Shown here in pieces: positions 41,751 through 50,779 of a stretch of 64,000 nt of DNA. The notes below the pieces were generated by a model. The model searched no databases and had not been told where the DNA came from. It saw only the letters and a program-made list of their open reading frames with translations. Positions within the stretch are counted from its first letter, which is position 1, and every line of letters begins with the position of its first letter. Made by a program: the position numbers and the translations under genes. The stretch spans positions 109,121-173,120 of the forward strand of contig JBBRCE010000003.1 of the NCBI GenBank assembly GCA_038205115.1. Reading direction: 5' to 3'. The DNA is from JBBRCE01 sp038205115. Lineage in GTDB: Bacteria > Planctomycetota > Planctomycetia > Pirellulales > JBBRCE01.

Positions 41751-42983
41751 TCAACAGCCATCTCGCAAAAGTTGATCCAGCGCGGCGATCAGCAAATTGA
41801 TATGCGCCGTGTGATTGTAAAGATGGCACGAGACGCGAATGTGCCGCCGACCGCCAAATTCCACCACCGGAACTTCAATTTGCGCCTGCTGCCAGAGGGC
41901 ACGCTGCAAAAGCCGCGCGCCTGTGGCATCCGCCGCGGCAGCGGATGAATTCGTTCCGGCGCCGGTTGGTGCCGGCAGCGGCATGTGGGCCATGCAGCCG
42001 TACCAGGCGGGATCGTCGGGCAACATCGAATCTTCGCCGGTAAGTTCCAGCAGCTTGCGTCGCGCATAGCGGGCCAGCCAATGTGTCCGAGCGCGGAACT
42101 GCTCCAAGCCAATCGACTCAAGAAAATCGATGGCGGCCGGAATGCTGAAATATGGCGAAGAGTCGCGAGTGCCGGACCAGACGAATTCGTCCGCCCAGGT
42201 TTCAATGCGCGCAGGCGAGATACGTCCCCAACTGAGTTGCGGCGCCTGCAGTTGACTCTGCCATTGGGGAGCGACGTACAAAAACCCGGCGCCAAACGGC
42301 GCGCTCAGCCACTTATGGCAACTGGCGGTGTAAAAGTCGCAGCACAGCGCTTCGATGTTCAATGGCAACTGCGCCACGGCATGCGGTCCATCGATGGCCA
42401 CGGCGATGCCAGCGCGCTGCGCGCGGCGGCAGATTTCCGCAACCGGTAGCGTGACGGCCGTGGCGGACGTTATGTGACTGACGACAATCAGTTTGGTGCG
42501 TGGGCTGGCGGCGGCAAAAATTGCGTCGACCGTTTGCTGGACATCTTCAATCGGCCAAGGCAATTGCGCGATTCGCAGATCAGCGCCCACTCGCTGACAG
42601 CGGCGCTGCCAGATGCGGAACACCGCGCCGTATTCGTGATCGTTGATCAACACTTCGTCGCCTGTGTCGAGCGGAAAACCATCGGCCACGACGTTCATGG
42701 CGGCCGTGGCGTTTTCGACAAACACCAGCTTCGCTTCCGCGACACCGACAAAGTTGGCGAGCGCCGAGCGCGCGGCAAACCAGGCCGGTTCGAACTGCCG
42801 CACGAAAAAATCCATCGGCTGCTCGTCTAAACGCGCAATCCACGCCGCGCGGGCCGCACGCACCGGTTGCGGCGGCGGGCCAAACGAACCGTGGTTGAGG
42901 TACACGGTGTCGGGCCGAATCTGCCATTGCGACGCCACGTCGCGCCAAGCGGCATCGTCGTCAATTGCCAGCGGTTGAGACAT
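41751..42983 (-). CDS. Class V aminotransferase, isopenicillin N epimerase-like
   Basis: 410 residues; fold-type I PLP enzyme. N-terminal YLNHGSFGPPPQPVRAARAAW, then NDHEYGAVFRIW, VSHITSATAVTLPVAEIC, AIDGPHAVAQLPLNIEAL and the Schiff-base Lys224 in TASCHKWLSAPFGAGFLYV. The combination recalls isopenicillin N epimerase and related planctomycete proteins rather than cysteine desulfurases: no catalytic Cys loop is visible. The true substrate is unknown. It converges with the desulfurase gene, nine bases apart, and is followed upstream by the CBM9-like gene. Confidence 0.78.
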   Translation of the reverse strand: MSQPLAIDDDAAWRDVASQWQIRPDTVYLNHGSFGPPPQPVRAARAAWIARLDEQPMDFFVRQFEPAWFAARSALANFVGVAEAKLVFVENATAAMNVVADGFPLDTGDEVLINDHEYGAVFRIWQRRCQRVGADLRIAQLPWPIEDVQQTVDAIFAAASPRTKLIVVSHITSATAVTLPVAEICRRAQRAGIAVAIDGPHAVAQLPLNIEALCCDFYTASCHKWLSAPFGAGFLYVAPQWQSQLQAPQLSWGRISPARIETWADEFVWSGTRDSSPYFSIPAAIDFLESIGLEQFRARTHWLARYARRKLLELTGEDSMLPDDPAWYGCMAHMPLPAPTGAGTNSSAAAADATGARLLQRALWQQAQIEVPVVEFGGRRHIRVSCHLYNHTAHINLLIAALDQLLRDGC

Positions 42984-43013
42984 GAGACGCCATTCGGCCC
43001 ATTGCCAGGACGC

Positions 43014-43667
43014 TTAGCTGGTCATTTCCAGCGTTGCCCAAAGGCTGGGATCTTCGCGATACGGAAATTCGCTGCCACAAGAGAACGTTTGCTGACCCAG
43101 TTCGCGATCGACCACCGCATACTGGAAGCCCAGCTTGGGGTGTTCGGCCGGATCGAAACCGGTGAGCGCTGCCGCCGGCACAAAGCAGTCCATCGTGTAA
43201 CCGCCCACACGCTTCGTGCTGGCCACACGCAATACGCCTGGGCGAATGGGCTTGGGATTCTCGCGGGCGCGATTGATCAGCAGTTGTTCGCCCACGGGTT
43301 GATCGAGCCGATGGCCGCCGCCGGTAGGCAGAAACGCCAAATGGTGACAAAAGCGGCTGGCGCGGTGGATGTTGTGCGTGTCGCGCGTGTCGATGAACAG
43401 GTGCAGGCTGTCGCTGTCTTCGATGCGATTGTCGCGGCACCACGGCGGTTGTTTTTTGCCGTCGACTTTGACGGAAAACATTAACCCGCTGTCGTTCCAG
43501 GCTGCCCGTAATTCGGCGTAGACCGGCAGTTCGTCCAGTTCAGCCAGACTGGCGAGGCGATAACGCTCGTCGAGATTTTCGACTTTTGGCCACCAGGCCC
43601 CATCCAAGCGCAACAGGGGTGCGGCAAACCGAAACAGAAAGCTGGTGGAGACGAGCGGTGTTGTCAT
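43014..43667 (-). CDS. CBM9-like/DOMON-type beta-sandwich protein
   Basis: About 217 residues from ATG 43667. The pattern VYAELRAAWNDSGLMFSVKVDGKKQPPW, SDSLHLFIDTRDTHNIHRASRFCHHLAFLP and QYAVVDRELGQQ resembles carbohydrate-binding module 9 (cellulose/xylan-binding) folds used in sugar or heme binding. No signal peptide is evident, which is unusual for this fold. It lies 30 bases upstream of the aminotransferase on the same strand. Function unproven. Confidence 0.65.
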   Translation of the reverse strand: MTTPLVSTSFLFRFAAPLLRLDGAWWPKVENLDERYRLASLAELDELPVYAELRAAWNDSGLMFSVKVDGKKQPPWCRDNRIEDSDSLHLFIDTRDTHNIHRASRFCHHLAFLPTGGGHRLDQPVGEQLLINRARENPKPIRPGVLRVASTKRVGGYTMDCFVPAAALTGFDPAEHPKLGFQYAVVDRELGQQTFSCGSEFPYREDPSLWATLEMTS

Positions 43668-43743
43668 GCTGTAGCGATTGCCGGCGACGAAGCTTGGCCG
43701 TTCGCAGGTCGAACGGCATTGCATTCATCTTAACGCCACACTG

Positions 43744-44541
43744 CTATTGCGCCGAGGCGCTGGCCGTTTTGGCAGCGGCTTCGCGCTGCGTGCTATTGGC
43801 GTCAGCATTTTTTTTGGCAAGTTGCACCAACTGCACGGCCTGCTTAATTTCCGCCGTAGTGAACATGATTTCGGAAGGGGCGTTGAGATGTTTGATCTTT
43901 TCGGCCGCCAATTGCTCGAAGCTCATGTGATTGTTCAAGTGCCAAGCGGCAATTTGCGTGACGCGTTGAGAAACCTTGCCTTCGACCATCAGCTTAATCG
44001 CCTCGCCCACTGCGGGATCAGTGGCGTAGCTATCGATGGGCTTGATTTCGTATTCGATGCGGGCATTCGGATCGGCCTTGCCGTGGTCGAGACAAACGCA
44101 TTCGATCTTGAGCTTGGCAACTTTTTCTGGCGCGATGTTGAACGCAGCACCACCACCTTGCTGTCCACCACCACCGCCACCTCCGCCGCCGCCGCCAAGT
44201 CCTTGATTTTGCTGACCACCGCCTTGTTGACCGCCGCCGCGAGCGCCACCCTGTTGACGGCCCGCCTGAGCCAGCACCGGCACGCCGGCAAACGCGCCGG
44301 GAACCTTGACGCTCAACGGCTGATTGCCAACGTTTTTGATCATCAGGTGCGCTTCTTTGTCGTTGCTGGCGATGAACTTGACTTCAATCAGTTTGTCCTC
44401 CAGCGCTTGGAACAGATCAACGCCCTCGTTGCTCTTGTTCTTGCTGACGGCCAGATCCGCGGCGGACGATCCCGAACTGAGCCAAGCCAAACTCAACAAT
44501 GCAAAAACGGTCAACAGGCTCTTGGAGTAGCGCGCGGTCAT
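43744..44541 (-). CDS. Secreted protein with a long Gly/Gln-rich low-complexity stretch
   Basis: 265 residues with a signal peptide (SLLTVFALLSLAWLSSGSSAA). Residues 30-80 are ordered and beta-rich (KLIEVKFIASNDKEAHLMIKN), then residues about 92-130 are nearly all Gly and Gln (GGGQQGGGQQNQGLGGGGG), then a helical C-terminal part (KVSQRVTQIAAWHLNNHMSFEQ). The middle of the C-terminal half is CVCLDHGKADP. I recognise no family. The Gly stretch may act as a flexible linker between two domains. Confidence 0.7.
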   Translation of the reverse strand: MTARYSKSLLTVFALLSLAWLSSGSSAADLAVSKNKSNEGVDLFQALEDKLIEVKFIASNDKEAHLMIKNVGNQPLSVKVPGAFAGVPVLAQAGRQQGGARGGGQQGGGQQNQGLGGGGGGGGGGGQQGGGAAFNIAPEKVAKLKIECVCLDHGKADPNARIEYEIKPIDSYATDPAVGEAIKLMVEGKVSQRVTQIAAWHLNNHMSFEQLAAEKIKHLNAPSEIMFTTAEIKQAVQLVQLAKKNADANSTQREAAAKTASASAQ

Positions 44542-44769
44542 TGCTGATCCTCAGTTCTGAGAAGGTTACGCCGCGCACTGGGGGCGAAGCGAGTCGGACG
44601 AATCAGAGGCATCGTCCGGCGTTGTTTTGGCCGAATGGCCACTGCCTCAAACGGAGAGTCCAGCATAGTCTTGGGCGATTCAACTTGCCAGAACATTTTG
44701 GCGAATTGCCCATAAATCAAGTGACCGGGCCGGACAACCGTTGCCAGTTGACGCTCGCATACGCTCGCG

Positions 44770-46545
44770 CTAATCGTTAATAATGACCTTGGCCGAGCGA
44801 CTTCCGACAACGACGTGACCCTGGGCGTGTTTTTCTCGATCGGTAAACGACCAGACTTGTCCGGCATGCGTTTGCACGAGCTTACGCGATGCCCCGGCCA
44901 ATTCGCCGCGCGGTTGCGGCCTGCCCTGCTGATCGATCCAAAACAGCAGCAGCGGTTCGGTTCCCTGGTTTTGAAACAAGACCGTGACCGCACTTTCCGC
45001 TGCCTTCGACGCCGGAAGCGGCTGTTTGGATGCCACGACTGGCAATTGCTCCTCGGCAACGAACGTCGAGATGCCCGGCTGCGTTTCGTGCATGGCGGCG
45101 GGATCTTTGGGTGCCTGCGCGCGAAGGGCTTCGATTGTGGTCGCCTGCGATTTATCGCCCGCGAGATTTTTCCATTCGTACGGATCGGCGACGATGTCGT
45201 AAAGTTCCTCGCCACCGCCGCTGTAATGGATGTATCGGTGGCGTTCGGTACTAACGGCGTACGATTTCGGTGCCAGATGCGTCAGCGCGGGGTGCGCCCA
45301 CTCGGCGTTAGGCGTTTTAAGCAGTGGCACGAAACTTTGCCCGCCAATGCCGGCCTTTTCGGGCAGACCGCACAAGTCCAGCAAAGTGCGGTAGAGGTCA
45401 ACCAGGCCGACTGTTCGCGCGCAAATCGAGCTTGCCTGGGTGCCATCTCGTAGGCCGGGTGCGCAGCCCGCCGGCACACGGACCAACAGAGGCACGCGGT
45501 CGCAAATGCGCCACAGCGTGTACTTTTGCCAATGTTCTTTTTCTCCCAAATGCCAGCCGTGGTCGCTCCATAATACAACGATGGTGTTGTTGCGGTTGGG
45601 ACCCTCGTCCAGCGCATCCAGCACCCGGCCGAGCATGGCATCGGCGTAATGGATCGACGCTAAATATGCCTGAATGCCGTTGGTCCACTGATTTTGCTGG
45701 CGGATGTAATCGAAATAGCGATTGCGGGCGATGCGTTGCCCCTCGGGTGGAACATCGTCAAGATCGTCCGCTTTGTAGCCCGGCCCCGGCGTGATTTTTT
45801 CCAGCGGAAAAGGCTCGAAGTATTTCTTGGGCACGAACCACGGCTCGTGAGGTCGATAAATGCCGCAGGCCAGGAAGAACGGTTTTTCGTGCTTTTTCGC
45901 AAGCTGTTCGCCGCACCACTTGGTCACCAGCCAATCGCCGCCGTAGTCTTCATCGGAAATGTCGAGCGCGCCCCAATCTGTTTCGCCATACTGCCAAGGG
46001 CCGCCGCGGGGCAAATTGAGCGGGCGATTCTTTGGATTGAACGTTTGTGGAAACGGATTATCCTTCTCCTTCGCCGGGAAATAAGCGTCCCACGACTGCG
46101 GATCGATGACGTAATGCAGAATTTTGCCAGAACCGGCCGACCAATAACCATGGCGCGAGAAATAATGCGGCAGCAACTCGGCATCGGGCATAACGTCGCG
46201 GAGCTTTTGCATATTGTCGTAAAGCCCCGAACGATAGGGAGCCATTCCGCTTAGCACGGCCGAACGTGATGGGTTGCACGACGGAGCCGCGCAATACGCA
46301 TTGGTGAATAACGTGCCGCTCTTGGCCAGGCGATCGAAGTTGGGTGTACGCGTGAGCGGATGACCGCCGAGCACGCTCACCCAATCGTTGAGATCGTCAA
46401 CGGCGATGAACAGCACGTTTGGCCGCAAATTCGTTTCGCCCTCGGCGGCGAGTGCAAACGAACATGCCAACATCGCGATCGCCGCAGCAGCAAGAACATT
46501 GCCAACCCAAAAAAACCGAGCGGCGCAGTTCCGTAATCCATTCAT
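44770..46545 (-). CDS. Sulfatase, iduronate-2-sulfatase-like
   Basis: 591 residues with a signal peptide (VLAAAAIAMLACSFALAAE). A type I sulfatase: RPNVLFIAVDDLNDWVSVLGGHPLTRTPNFDRLAKSG, then Cys90 in the CNPSR motif, which is the residue converted to formylglycine. Further: VVLWSDHGWHLGEKEHWQKYTLW (metal-binding Asp-His). Length and motifs fit iduronate-2-sulfatase-like enzymes that planctomycetes encode in large numbers to strip sulfate from algal polysaccharides. A C-terminal beta domain (about 500-591) looks additional. Confidence 0.9.
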   Translation of the reverse strand: MNGLRNCAARFFWVGNVLAAAAIAMLACSFALAAEGETNLRPNVLFIAVDDLNDWVSVLGGHPLTRTPNFDRLAKSGTLFTNAYCAAPSCNPSRSAVLSGMAPYRSGLYDNMQKLRDVMPDAELLPHYFSRHGYWSAGSGKILHYVIDPQSWDAYFPAKEKDNPFPQTFNPKNRPLNLPRGGPWQYGETDWGALDISDEDYGGDWLVTKWCGEQLAKKHEKPFFLACGIYRPHEPWFVPKKYFEPFPLEKITPGPGYKADDLDDVPPEGQRIARNRYFDYIRQQNQWTNGIQAYLASIHYADAMLGRVLDALDEGPNRNNTIVVLWSDHGWHLGEKEHWQKYTLWRICDRVPLLVRVPAGCAPGLRDGTQASSICARTVGLVDLYRTLLDLCGLPEKAGIGGQSFVPLLKTPNAEWAHPALTHLAPKSYAVSTERHRYIHYSGGGEELYDIVADPYEWKNLAGDKSQATTIEALRAQAPKDPAAMHETQPGISTFVAEEQLPVVASKQPLPASKAAESAVTVLFQNQGTEPLLLFWIDQQGRPQPRGELAGASRKLVQTHAGQVWSFTDREKHAQGHVVVGSRSAKVIIND

Positions 46546-46722
46546 CGCAAAGCGTCCTCATCGTTTTTTTGTTGACTCCGCGATTATAGCCGCTTTAGGC
46601 CGCATCTTGCGAGCATGCTTGGACGTTTTTGTTTTGCCCGCCTGGGCGATTTTGGATCGCAGTTAAACCGCCGCTTCGACTATGCTGGAACGATTGATAC
46701 CTCGAGTCGGATTGTCGGAAAC
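46546..46722. promoter_or_regulatory. Short divergent promoter region, sulfatase/pseudouridine synthase
   Basis: 177 bases between divergent genes. It probably holds promoters for both; no pair stands out clearly. A GATTATAGC element lies near 46582 on the plus strand. Confidence 0.3.
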
Positions 46723-47604
46723 ATGCATCAACTTACGGTCACGACATCGCAGCCGCTGATGGAGTTTTTACTCCAATCGCTGGGGCAACCGCGCAAAAAT
46801 ATCAAAAATCTGCTCAAATTTGGCGCGGTGCTGGTCAATGGCCAGTCGGTCAGCCAGTTCGATCACCTGCTCAACGCGGGCGACCAAGTGCAGGTTGGCA
46901 ATCTTCGCGCTGCGGCGGTCGCCAAGGATTTGCAGCATGCGCAGGTGCAGATCGTGTACGAAGACCAGTGGCTGCTGGTGGCCGAAAAGCCGAGCGGACT
47001 GCTCACCGTGGCCACCGATCGCGATAAAACCGATACGCTGTTTTTCCGACTGAGCGAATTTCTGGTCAACCGCGACCGCAGCCGACCCGAAAGGGCGCTG
47101 GTTGTGCATCGATTGGATCAAGGCACCTCCGGTCTTGTGCTGTTTGCCAAAACCGAACAAGTCAAAAAGTCGCTGCAAGATGCCTGGTCGCAGGTTGAAA
47201 AGATTTATCTGGCCATTGTCGAGGGCCGCCCGCAGCCGCCCGCCGGTGTTACCAAAAGTTATCTGATCGAAAGCAAGTCGCGGCAAGTTTACATTCACGA
47301 TCGCGCCTCGCCCGAGAGTAAATTGGCGACAACCCATTTTCGCACGCTGCAAAGTCGCGGCGATTTATCGTTGCTGGAAGTCCGCATCGACAGCGGCCGC
47401 AAACATCAAATTCGTGTCCATTTGGCCGACCTCGGTCACCCGGTTGCCGGCGATGCCCGTTACGGTCACGGCAGTGATCCTTGCCACCGGTTGTGTTTGC
47501 ACGCCCACCAACTGAGTTTTGTGCATCCCGCCCGCGGCGAGCAAATCACGTTCACGTCGCCCATGCCAGGCCGATTCGCCAAAGTCTTCGCCGCGAAAAG
47601 CTGA
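46723..47604 (+). CDS. RluA-family pseudouridine synthase
   Basis: About 293 residues from ATG 46723; isomerises uridine in rRNA or tRNA. An N-terminal S4 domain (KNIKNLLKFGAVLVNGQSVSQFDHLLNAGDQVQV) precedes the catalytic domain with VVHRLDQGTSGLVLFAKTEQ, which holds the catalytic Asp. The C-terminal HLADLGHPVAGDARYGHG motif is family-typical. The frame is open upstream to 46615 but those residues are not typical. The RNA target is unknown. Confidence 0.88.
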   Translation: MHQLTVTTSQPLMEFLLQSLGQPRKNIKNLLKFGAVLVNGQSVSQFDHLLNAGDQVQVGNLRAAAVAKDLQHAQVQIVYEDQWLLVAEKPSGLLTVATDRDKTDTLFFRLSEFLVNRDRSRPERALVVHRLDQGTSGLVLFAKTEQVKKSLQDAWSQVEKIYLAIVEGRPQPPAGVTKSYLIESKSRQVYIHDRASPESKLATTHFRTLQSRGDLSLLEVRIDSGRKHQIRVHLADLGHPVAGDARYGHGSDPCHRLCLHAHQLSFVHPARGEQITFTSPMPGRFAKVFAAKS

Positions 47605-47725
47605 GCGCCGGCGACAATGACGACTTAATCCCGGGCGTTTTGACGTGCCGGCCGGCAGTGGGTACGATCTTGCTAACCGCTGTTTTTCCTTGCCTGCGAC
47701 GTCGCAAAACATCCGCCAATCCCAT

Positions 47726-49018
47726 ATGTCAAAAAAATCATCGACACCGGTCAAACGCACGACCAAGTCAATGTCGAAATCAAAATCAAAATCCATAACG
47801 AGCCTCGATCGCGCCGCCGCAAATAACGCGACACTTCCGCCAGCGACGGCCGAGCCCAACCTCGATCGGGCGCTGCAACTGGCGATTCAACTGATGTCTC
47901 TGCCAGGGCTCAGCGGCGAAGAAGCGCAGGTAGCCAAATTCATCACCTCGCAACTCGTGGCCGCCGGCGCTGATCCACAAACGATTCAAACCGATCAGGC
48001 CCATCACAAAACGCCAATCGCTGGCGATGTTGGCAATTTGATTTTCAAGCTGCCTGGCACAATTCGCGGTCCACGCCGATTGCTGATGGCACACATGGAC
48101 ACCGTGCCGATCTGCCGCGGCGCGCGGCCCATCATCGACGGCAATTTTGTACGTTCGGCCGATCCTTCAACGGGGCTCGGCGCGGATGATCGCGCTGGCG
48201 TGGCGGTGACATTATCCGCCGCGCTCGAAATTTTGGAGCGTAAGCTGCCGCATCCGCCGCTGACGTTCTTCTGGCCCATTCAAGAAGAGATCGGGCTTTA
48301 CGGCGCACGGTTTGCGCCACTCAAATTGCTGGGTGCGCCGAAGTTGGCGTTCAACTGGGACGGCGGAAATGCACAGCGCGTGGCGGTGGGCGCAACCGGC
48401 GGATATCGCATGGCAATCGATGTTCGCGGACTGGCCAGTCATGCCGGCGCCGCCCCGGAGTTGGGCGTCAGCGCCATTGCGATTGCCGGGCTGGCCATCG
48501 CCGAATTGCAACGCGGCGGCTGGCACGGCGCCATCGAGCGCGACGGTCGCCGCGGCACCAGTAATATCGGCGTCATTCAAGGCGGCGAAGCCACTAATGT
48601 GGTGACCGATGCCGTGGCGCTGAAGGCCGAAGCACGCAGTCATGATCCCAAATTTCGTGCAAAAATCGTGGCCGCAATCGAGAACGCGTTTCGCAGCGCC
48701 GCGAAAGAAGTCCGCAGTAGCGCCGGCAAAACCGGCAACGTCACATTCGATGGCCGCTTGGATTACGAGGCGTTCAAACTGGCGGACGACGAAGCCTGCG
48801 TACTCGCGGCAGAAGTCGCCCTGCGGGCAATTGGCGTTGAGCCACTGCGCGCGGTTTCCAACGGCGGACTGGATGCCAATTGGATGACCGCCCACGGGAT
48901 TCCGACGGTCACGCTCGGCTGCGGGCAAATCAGTCCGCACACGGTGAGCGAACGAATGGACATTGCCGACTTCAAGCTTGCCTGTCGCGTGGCGCTGCGA
49001 CTGGCCACCGGCAGTTGA
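47726..49018 (+). CDS. M20-family metallopeptidase (PepT-like)
   Basis: About 430 residues from ATG 47726. A Lys/Ser-rich low-complexity stretch of about 24 residues opens it (SKKSSTPVKRTTKSMSK), then the M20 catalytic domain: LLMAHMDTVPICRGA (zinc-binding His-Asp), STGLGADDRAGVAV, WPIQEEIGLYGA (Glu-Glu). A dimerisation-like domain follows (ASHAGAAPELGVSAIAIAGLAIAEL), and ISPHTVSERM near the end has the last metal ligand His. Closest to tripeptidase T-like and related aminoacylase-type enzymes. The basic N-terminal extension is unusual for the family. Confidence 0.85.
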   Translation: MSKKSSTPVKRTTKSMSKSKSKSITSLDRAAANNATLPPATAEPNLDRALQLAIQLMSLPGLSGEEAQVAKFITSQLVAAGADPQTIQTDQAHHKTPIAGDVGNLIFKLPGTIRGPRRLLMAHMDTVPICRGARPIIDGNFVRSADPSTGLGADDRAGVAVTLSAALEILERKLPHPPLTFFWPIQEEIGLYGARFAPLKLLGAPKLAFNWDGGNAQRVAVGATGGYRMAIDVRGLASHAGAAPELGVSAIAIAGLAIAELQRGGWHGAIERDGRRGTSNIGVIQGGEATNVVTDAVALKAEARSHDPKFRAKIVAAIENAFRSAAKEVRSSAGKTGNVTFDGRLDYEAFKLADDEACVLAAEVALRAIGVEPLRAVSNGGLDANWMTAHGIPTVTLGCGQISPHTVSERMDIADFKLACRVALRLATGS

Positions 49019-49128
49019 AGTTCTCGCTCGGGCGGGCAAACTCGCGGTGCTGCTGCAAATTGCAACGGTCGAATTTATAATCAACACAGACGTTTCCAAA
49101 ATCCCACACGCACTGGCACAATCCCAAC

Positions 49129-49389
49129 ATGTCCGACGAAACACAATCGGCCGACGGCGAAATCAATCCGGCCGAACTCAAACGCGCGATGCAAGCTTTC
49201 AAAAAGCGGCTCAAACTTACCCGCCTGGACGCAGAATCCAATCTCGGCGTCGGGCCCATGAGCGGTGGCAAGGGTTCTGGCATCGTCGCCATTACTCCGC
49301 CCGACCAATTTCCGCGTGCCATCTGGGAAGAGCTCGTCAAGCTAGGCCGGCTGAAACGCTCCAGCCACGGCATGTACGAGATGATCTGA
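49129..49389 (+). CDS. Small protein of unknown function
   Basis: 86 residues from ATG 49129, with MSDETQSADGEINPAELKRAMQAFKKRLKLTRLDAESNLG followed by GGKGSGIVAITPPDQFPRAIWEELVKLGRLKR. It looks cytoplasmic, with a basic helix then a Pro-containing domain. I recognise no family, but the codon use and tight fit between genes support coding. It converges with folC. Confidence 0.6.
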   Translation: MSDETQSADGEINPAELKRAMQAFKKRLKLTRLDAESNLGVGPMSGGKGSGIVAITPPDQFPRAIWEELVKLGRLKRSSHGMYEMI

Positions 49390-49399
49390 CCGGCGGCGT

Positions 49400-50779
49400 T
49401 TAAGGCAGTTCGAGGGCGGCGCGGAATTCGGCGGCCAGAAAAAATGAGCCGGTTGCACAGACCAGATCGTGGTCGCCCAGTTCGCCGCGAATCGCTTGCC
49501 AGGCCAGTGCCGGCGTCGCGTACACTTCCAGCGGCGTACACTTTACTTCGGCCGCCAGTTGCGCCAGTTGAGCGACCGGAAACGCCCGCGGATTGCTGTG
49601 ATATTGCGTCAGCAGCACGCGATCGAACCGGCCCGCCAGCAGGCTCAGCATGCCGCGGACATCTTTTTCCAAGGTCGAAGCAAAGATCAGCACGCGGCGG
49701 TCGGCCGTAAAGCTTTCGTCCAACGTCGTCAGCAGCGCTTCCATCGAAGCAATGTTGTGCGCGGCGTCGATCACGATGGTGGGATTCCGGGCCACGACTT
49801 CCACCCGCGCAGGCCAGGGAAACGTGGCCAACCCGCTGGCCACGGCCGCGTCAGAAATAGGCCAGCCTTGCGTACGAAGTTCGCGGACGATTTGCACCAC
49901 CAGCGAGGCGTTGGCAGCCTGATGTCGGCCGACCAAACCGATCTGTAATGGCTGCATTGGCGGTTCGCCCACAGCGCGGAAATCGATTTCGCCGGCGGTC
50001 GCCTGTTGATCGAGCAATCGCGGCGGTCGATATTCGAAATCGAAATCCACGCCCAATTGTTTGAGCGGCGCGCCACGCTGCTGGCAAATTCGCTCAATCA
50101 CCGCGCGCGGTTCGGCGGCAATCACGCCGCTCACCACCGGCACGCCTGGCTTGACGATGCCGGCCTTTTCACCCGCAATCGCGGCCAGCGTCGAGCCCAG
50201 TTGCTGCGTGTGATCGAAGCTGATGCTGGTAATCACCGAAACGCGCGGCTGGCAAACGTTGGTGGAATCGAGCCGCCCGCCGAGGCCAACTTCCAGCACG
50301 GCAAAATCCACATTCTGCTGGACGAAGTGCAGCAGAGCCATTACTGTCGTCAGTTCGAAAAACGTCGGCCCAATCTCACCTGCACGCGTGCGGGCGTCGG
50401 CATCCATCATCGCCACCACCGGCTGCAGTTGCTCCACCAAACTGGCGAACTCGCCGGCGGAGCAGGGGCGGTTATCGATGGCAATGCGTTCTTCAATTCG
50501 TACCAGATGCGGCGAACTGAACAGCCCACAGCGGAAACCGGCGGCGACGAGCACCGACGACGTCATAGCGGCCGTCGAACCCTTGCCCTTGGTGCCGGCA
50601 ATATGCACGATGGGCAGCCGCGATTGCGGATTGCCGACGGCGGCCAGCAACCGCGACATGCGTTCGAGCCGCAGCTCCGGTTGCCCTAGCGACATGGCCG
50701 AACCGCGTTCGTAATCGATCCGGCCGTAGAGAAAGCCAATCGCACGTTGGTAGCGAGCATCGTCAGGCAGTCGTGACAT
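49400..50779 (-). CDS. folC: Bifunctional folylpolyglutamate synthase/dihydrofolate synthase
   Basis: About 459 residues from ATG 50779; adds glutamate to dihydropteroate and to folates in the cytoplasm. The Mur-ligase-like P-loop IVHIAGTKGKGSTAAMTSSVL is clear, then GLFSSPHLVRIEERIAI, LEVGLGGRLDSTNVCQP and ITSISFDHTQQLGSTLAAIAGEKAGIVKPGVPVV, all FolC signatures. The C-terminal domain has VIDAAHNIASMEALLTTLDES. The N-terminal extension upstream to 50899 is out of the family pattern. folP lies about 10 kb away, so folate genes are not in one operon here. Confidence 0.94.
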   Translation of the reverse strand: MSRLPDDARYQRAIGFLYGRIDYERGSAMSLGQPELRLERMSRLLAAVGNPQSRLPIVHIAGTKGKGSTAAMTSSVLVAAGFRCGLFSSPHLVRIEERIAIDNRPCSAGEFASLVEQLQPVVAMMDADARTRAGEIGPTFFELTTVMALLHFVQQNVDFAVLEVGLGGRLDSTNVCQPRVSVITSISFDHTQQLGSTLAAIAGEKAGIVKPGVPVVSGVIAAEPRAVIERICQQRGAPLKQLGVDFDFEYRPPRLLDQQATAGEIDFRAVGEPPMQPLQIGLVGRHQAANASLVVQIVRELRTQGWPISDAAVASGLATFPWPARVEVVARNPTIVIDAAHNIASMEALLTTLDESFTADRRVLIFASTLEKDVRGMLSLLAGRFDRVLLTQYHSNPRAFPVAQLAQLAAEVKCTPLEVYATPALAWQAIRGELGDHDLVCATGSFFLAAEFRAALELP

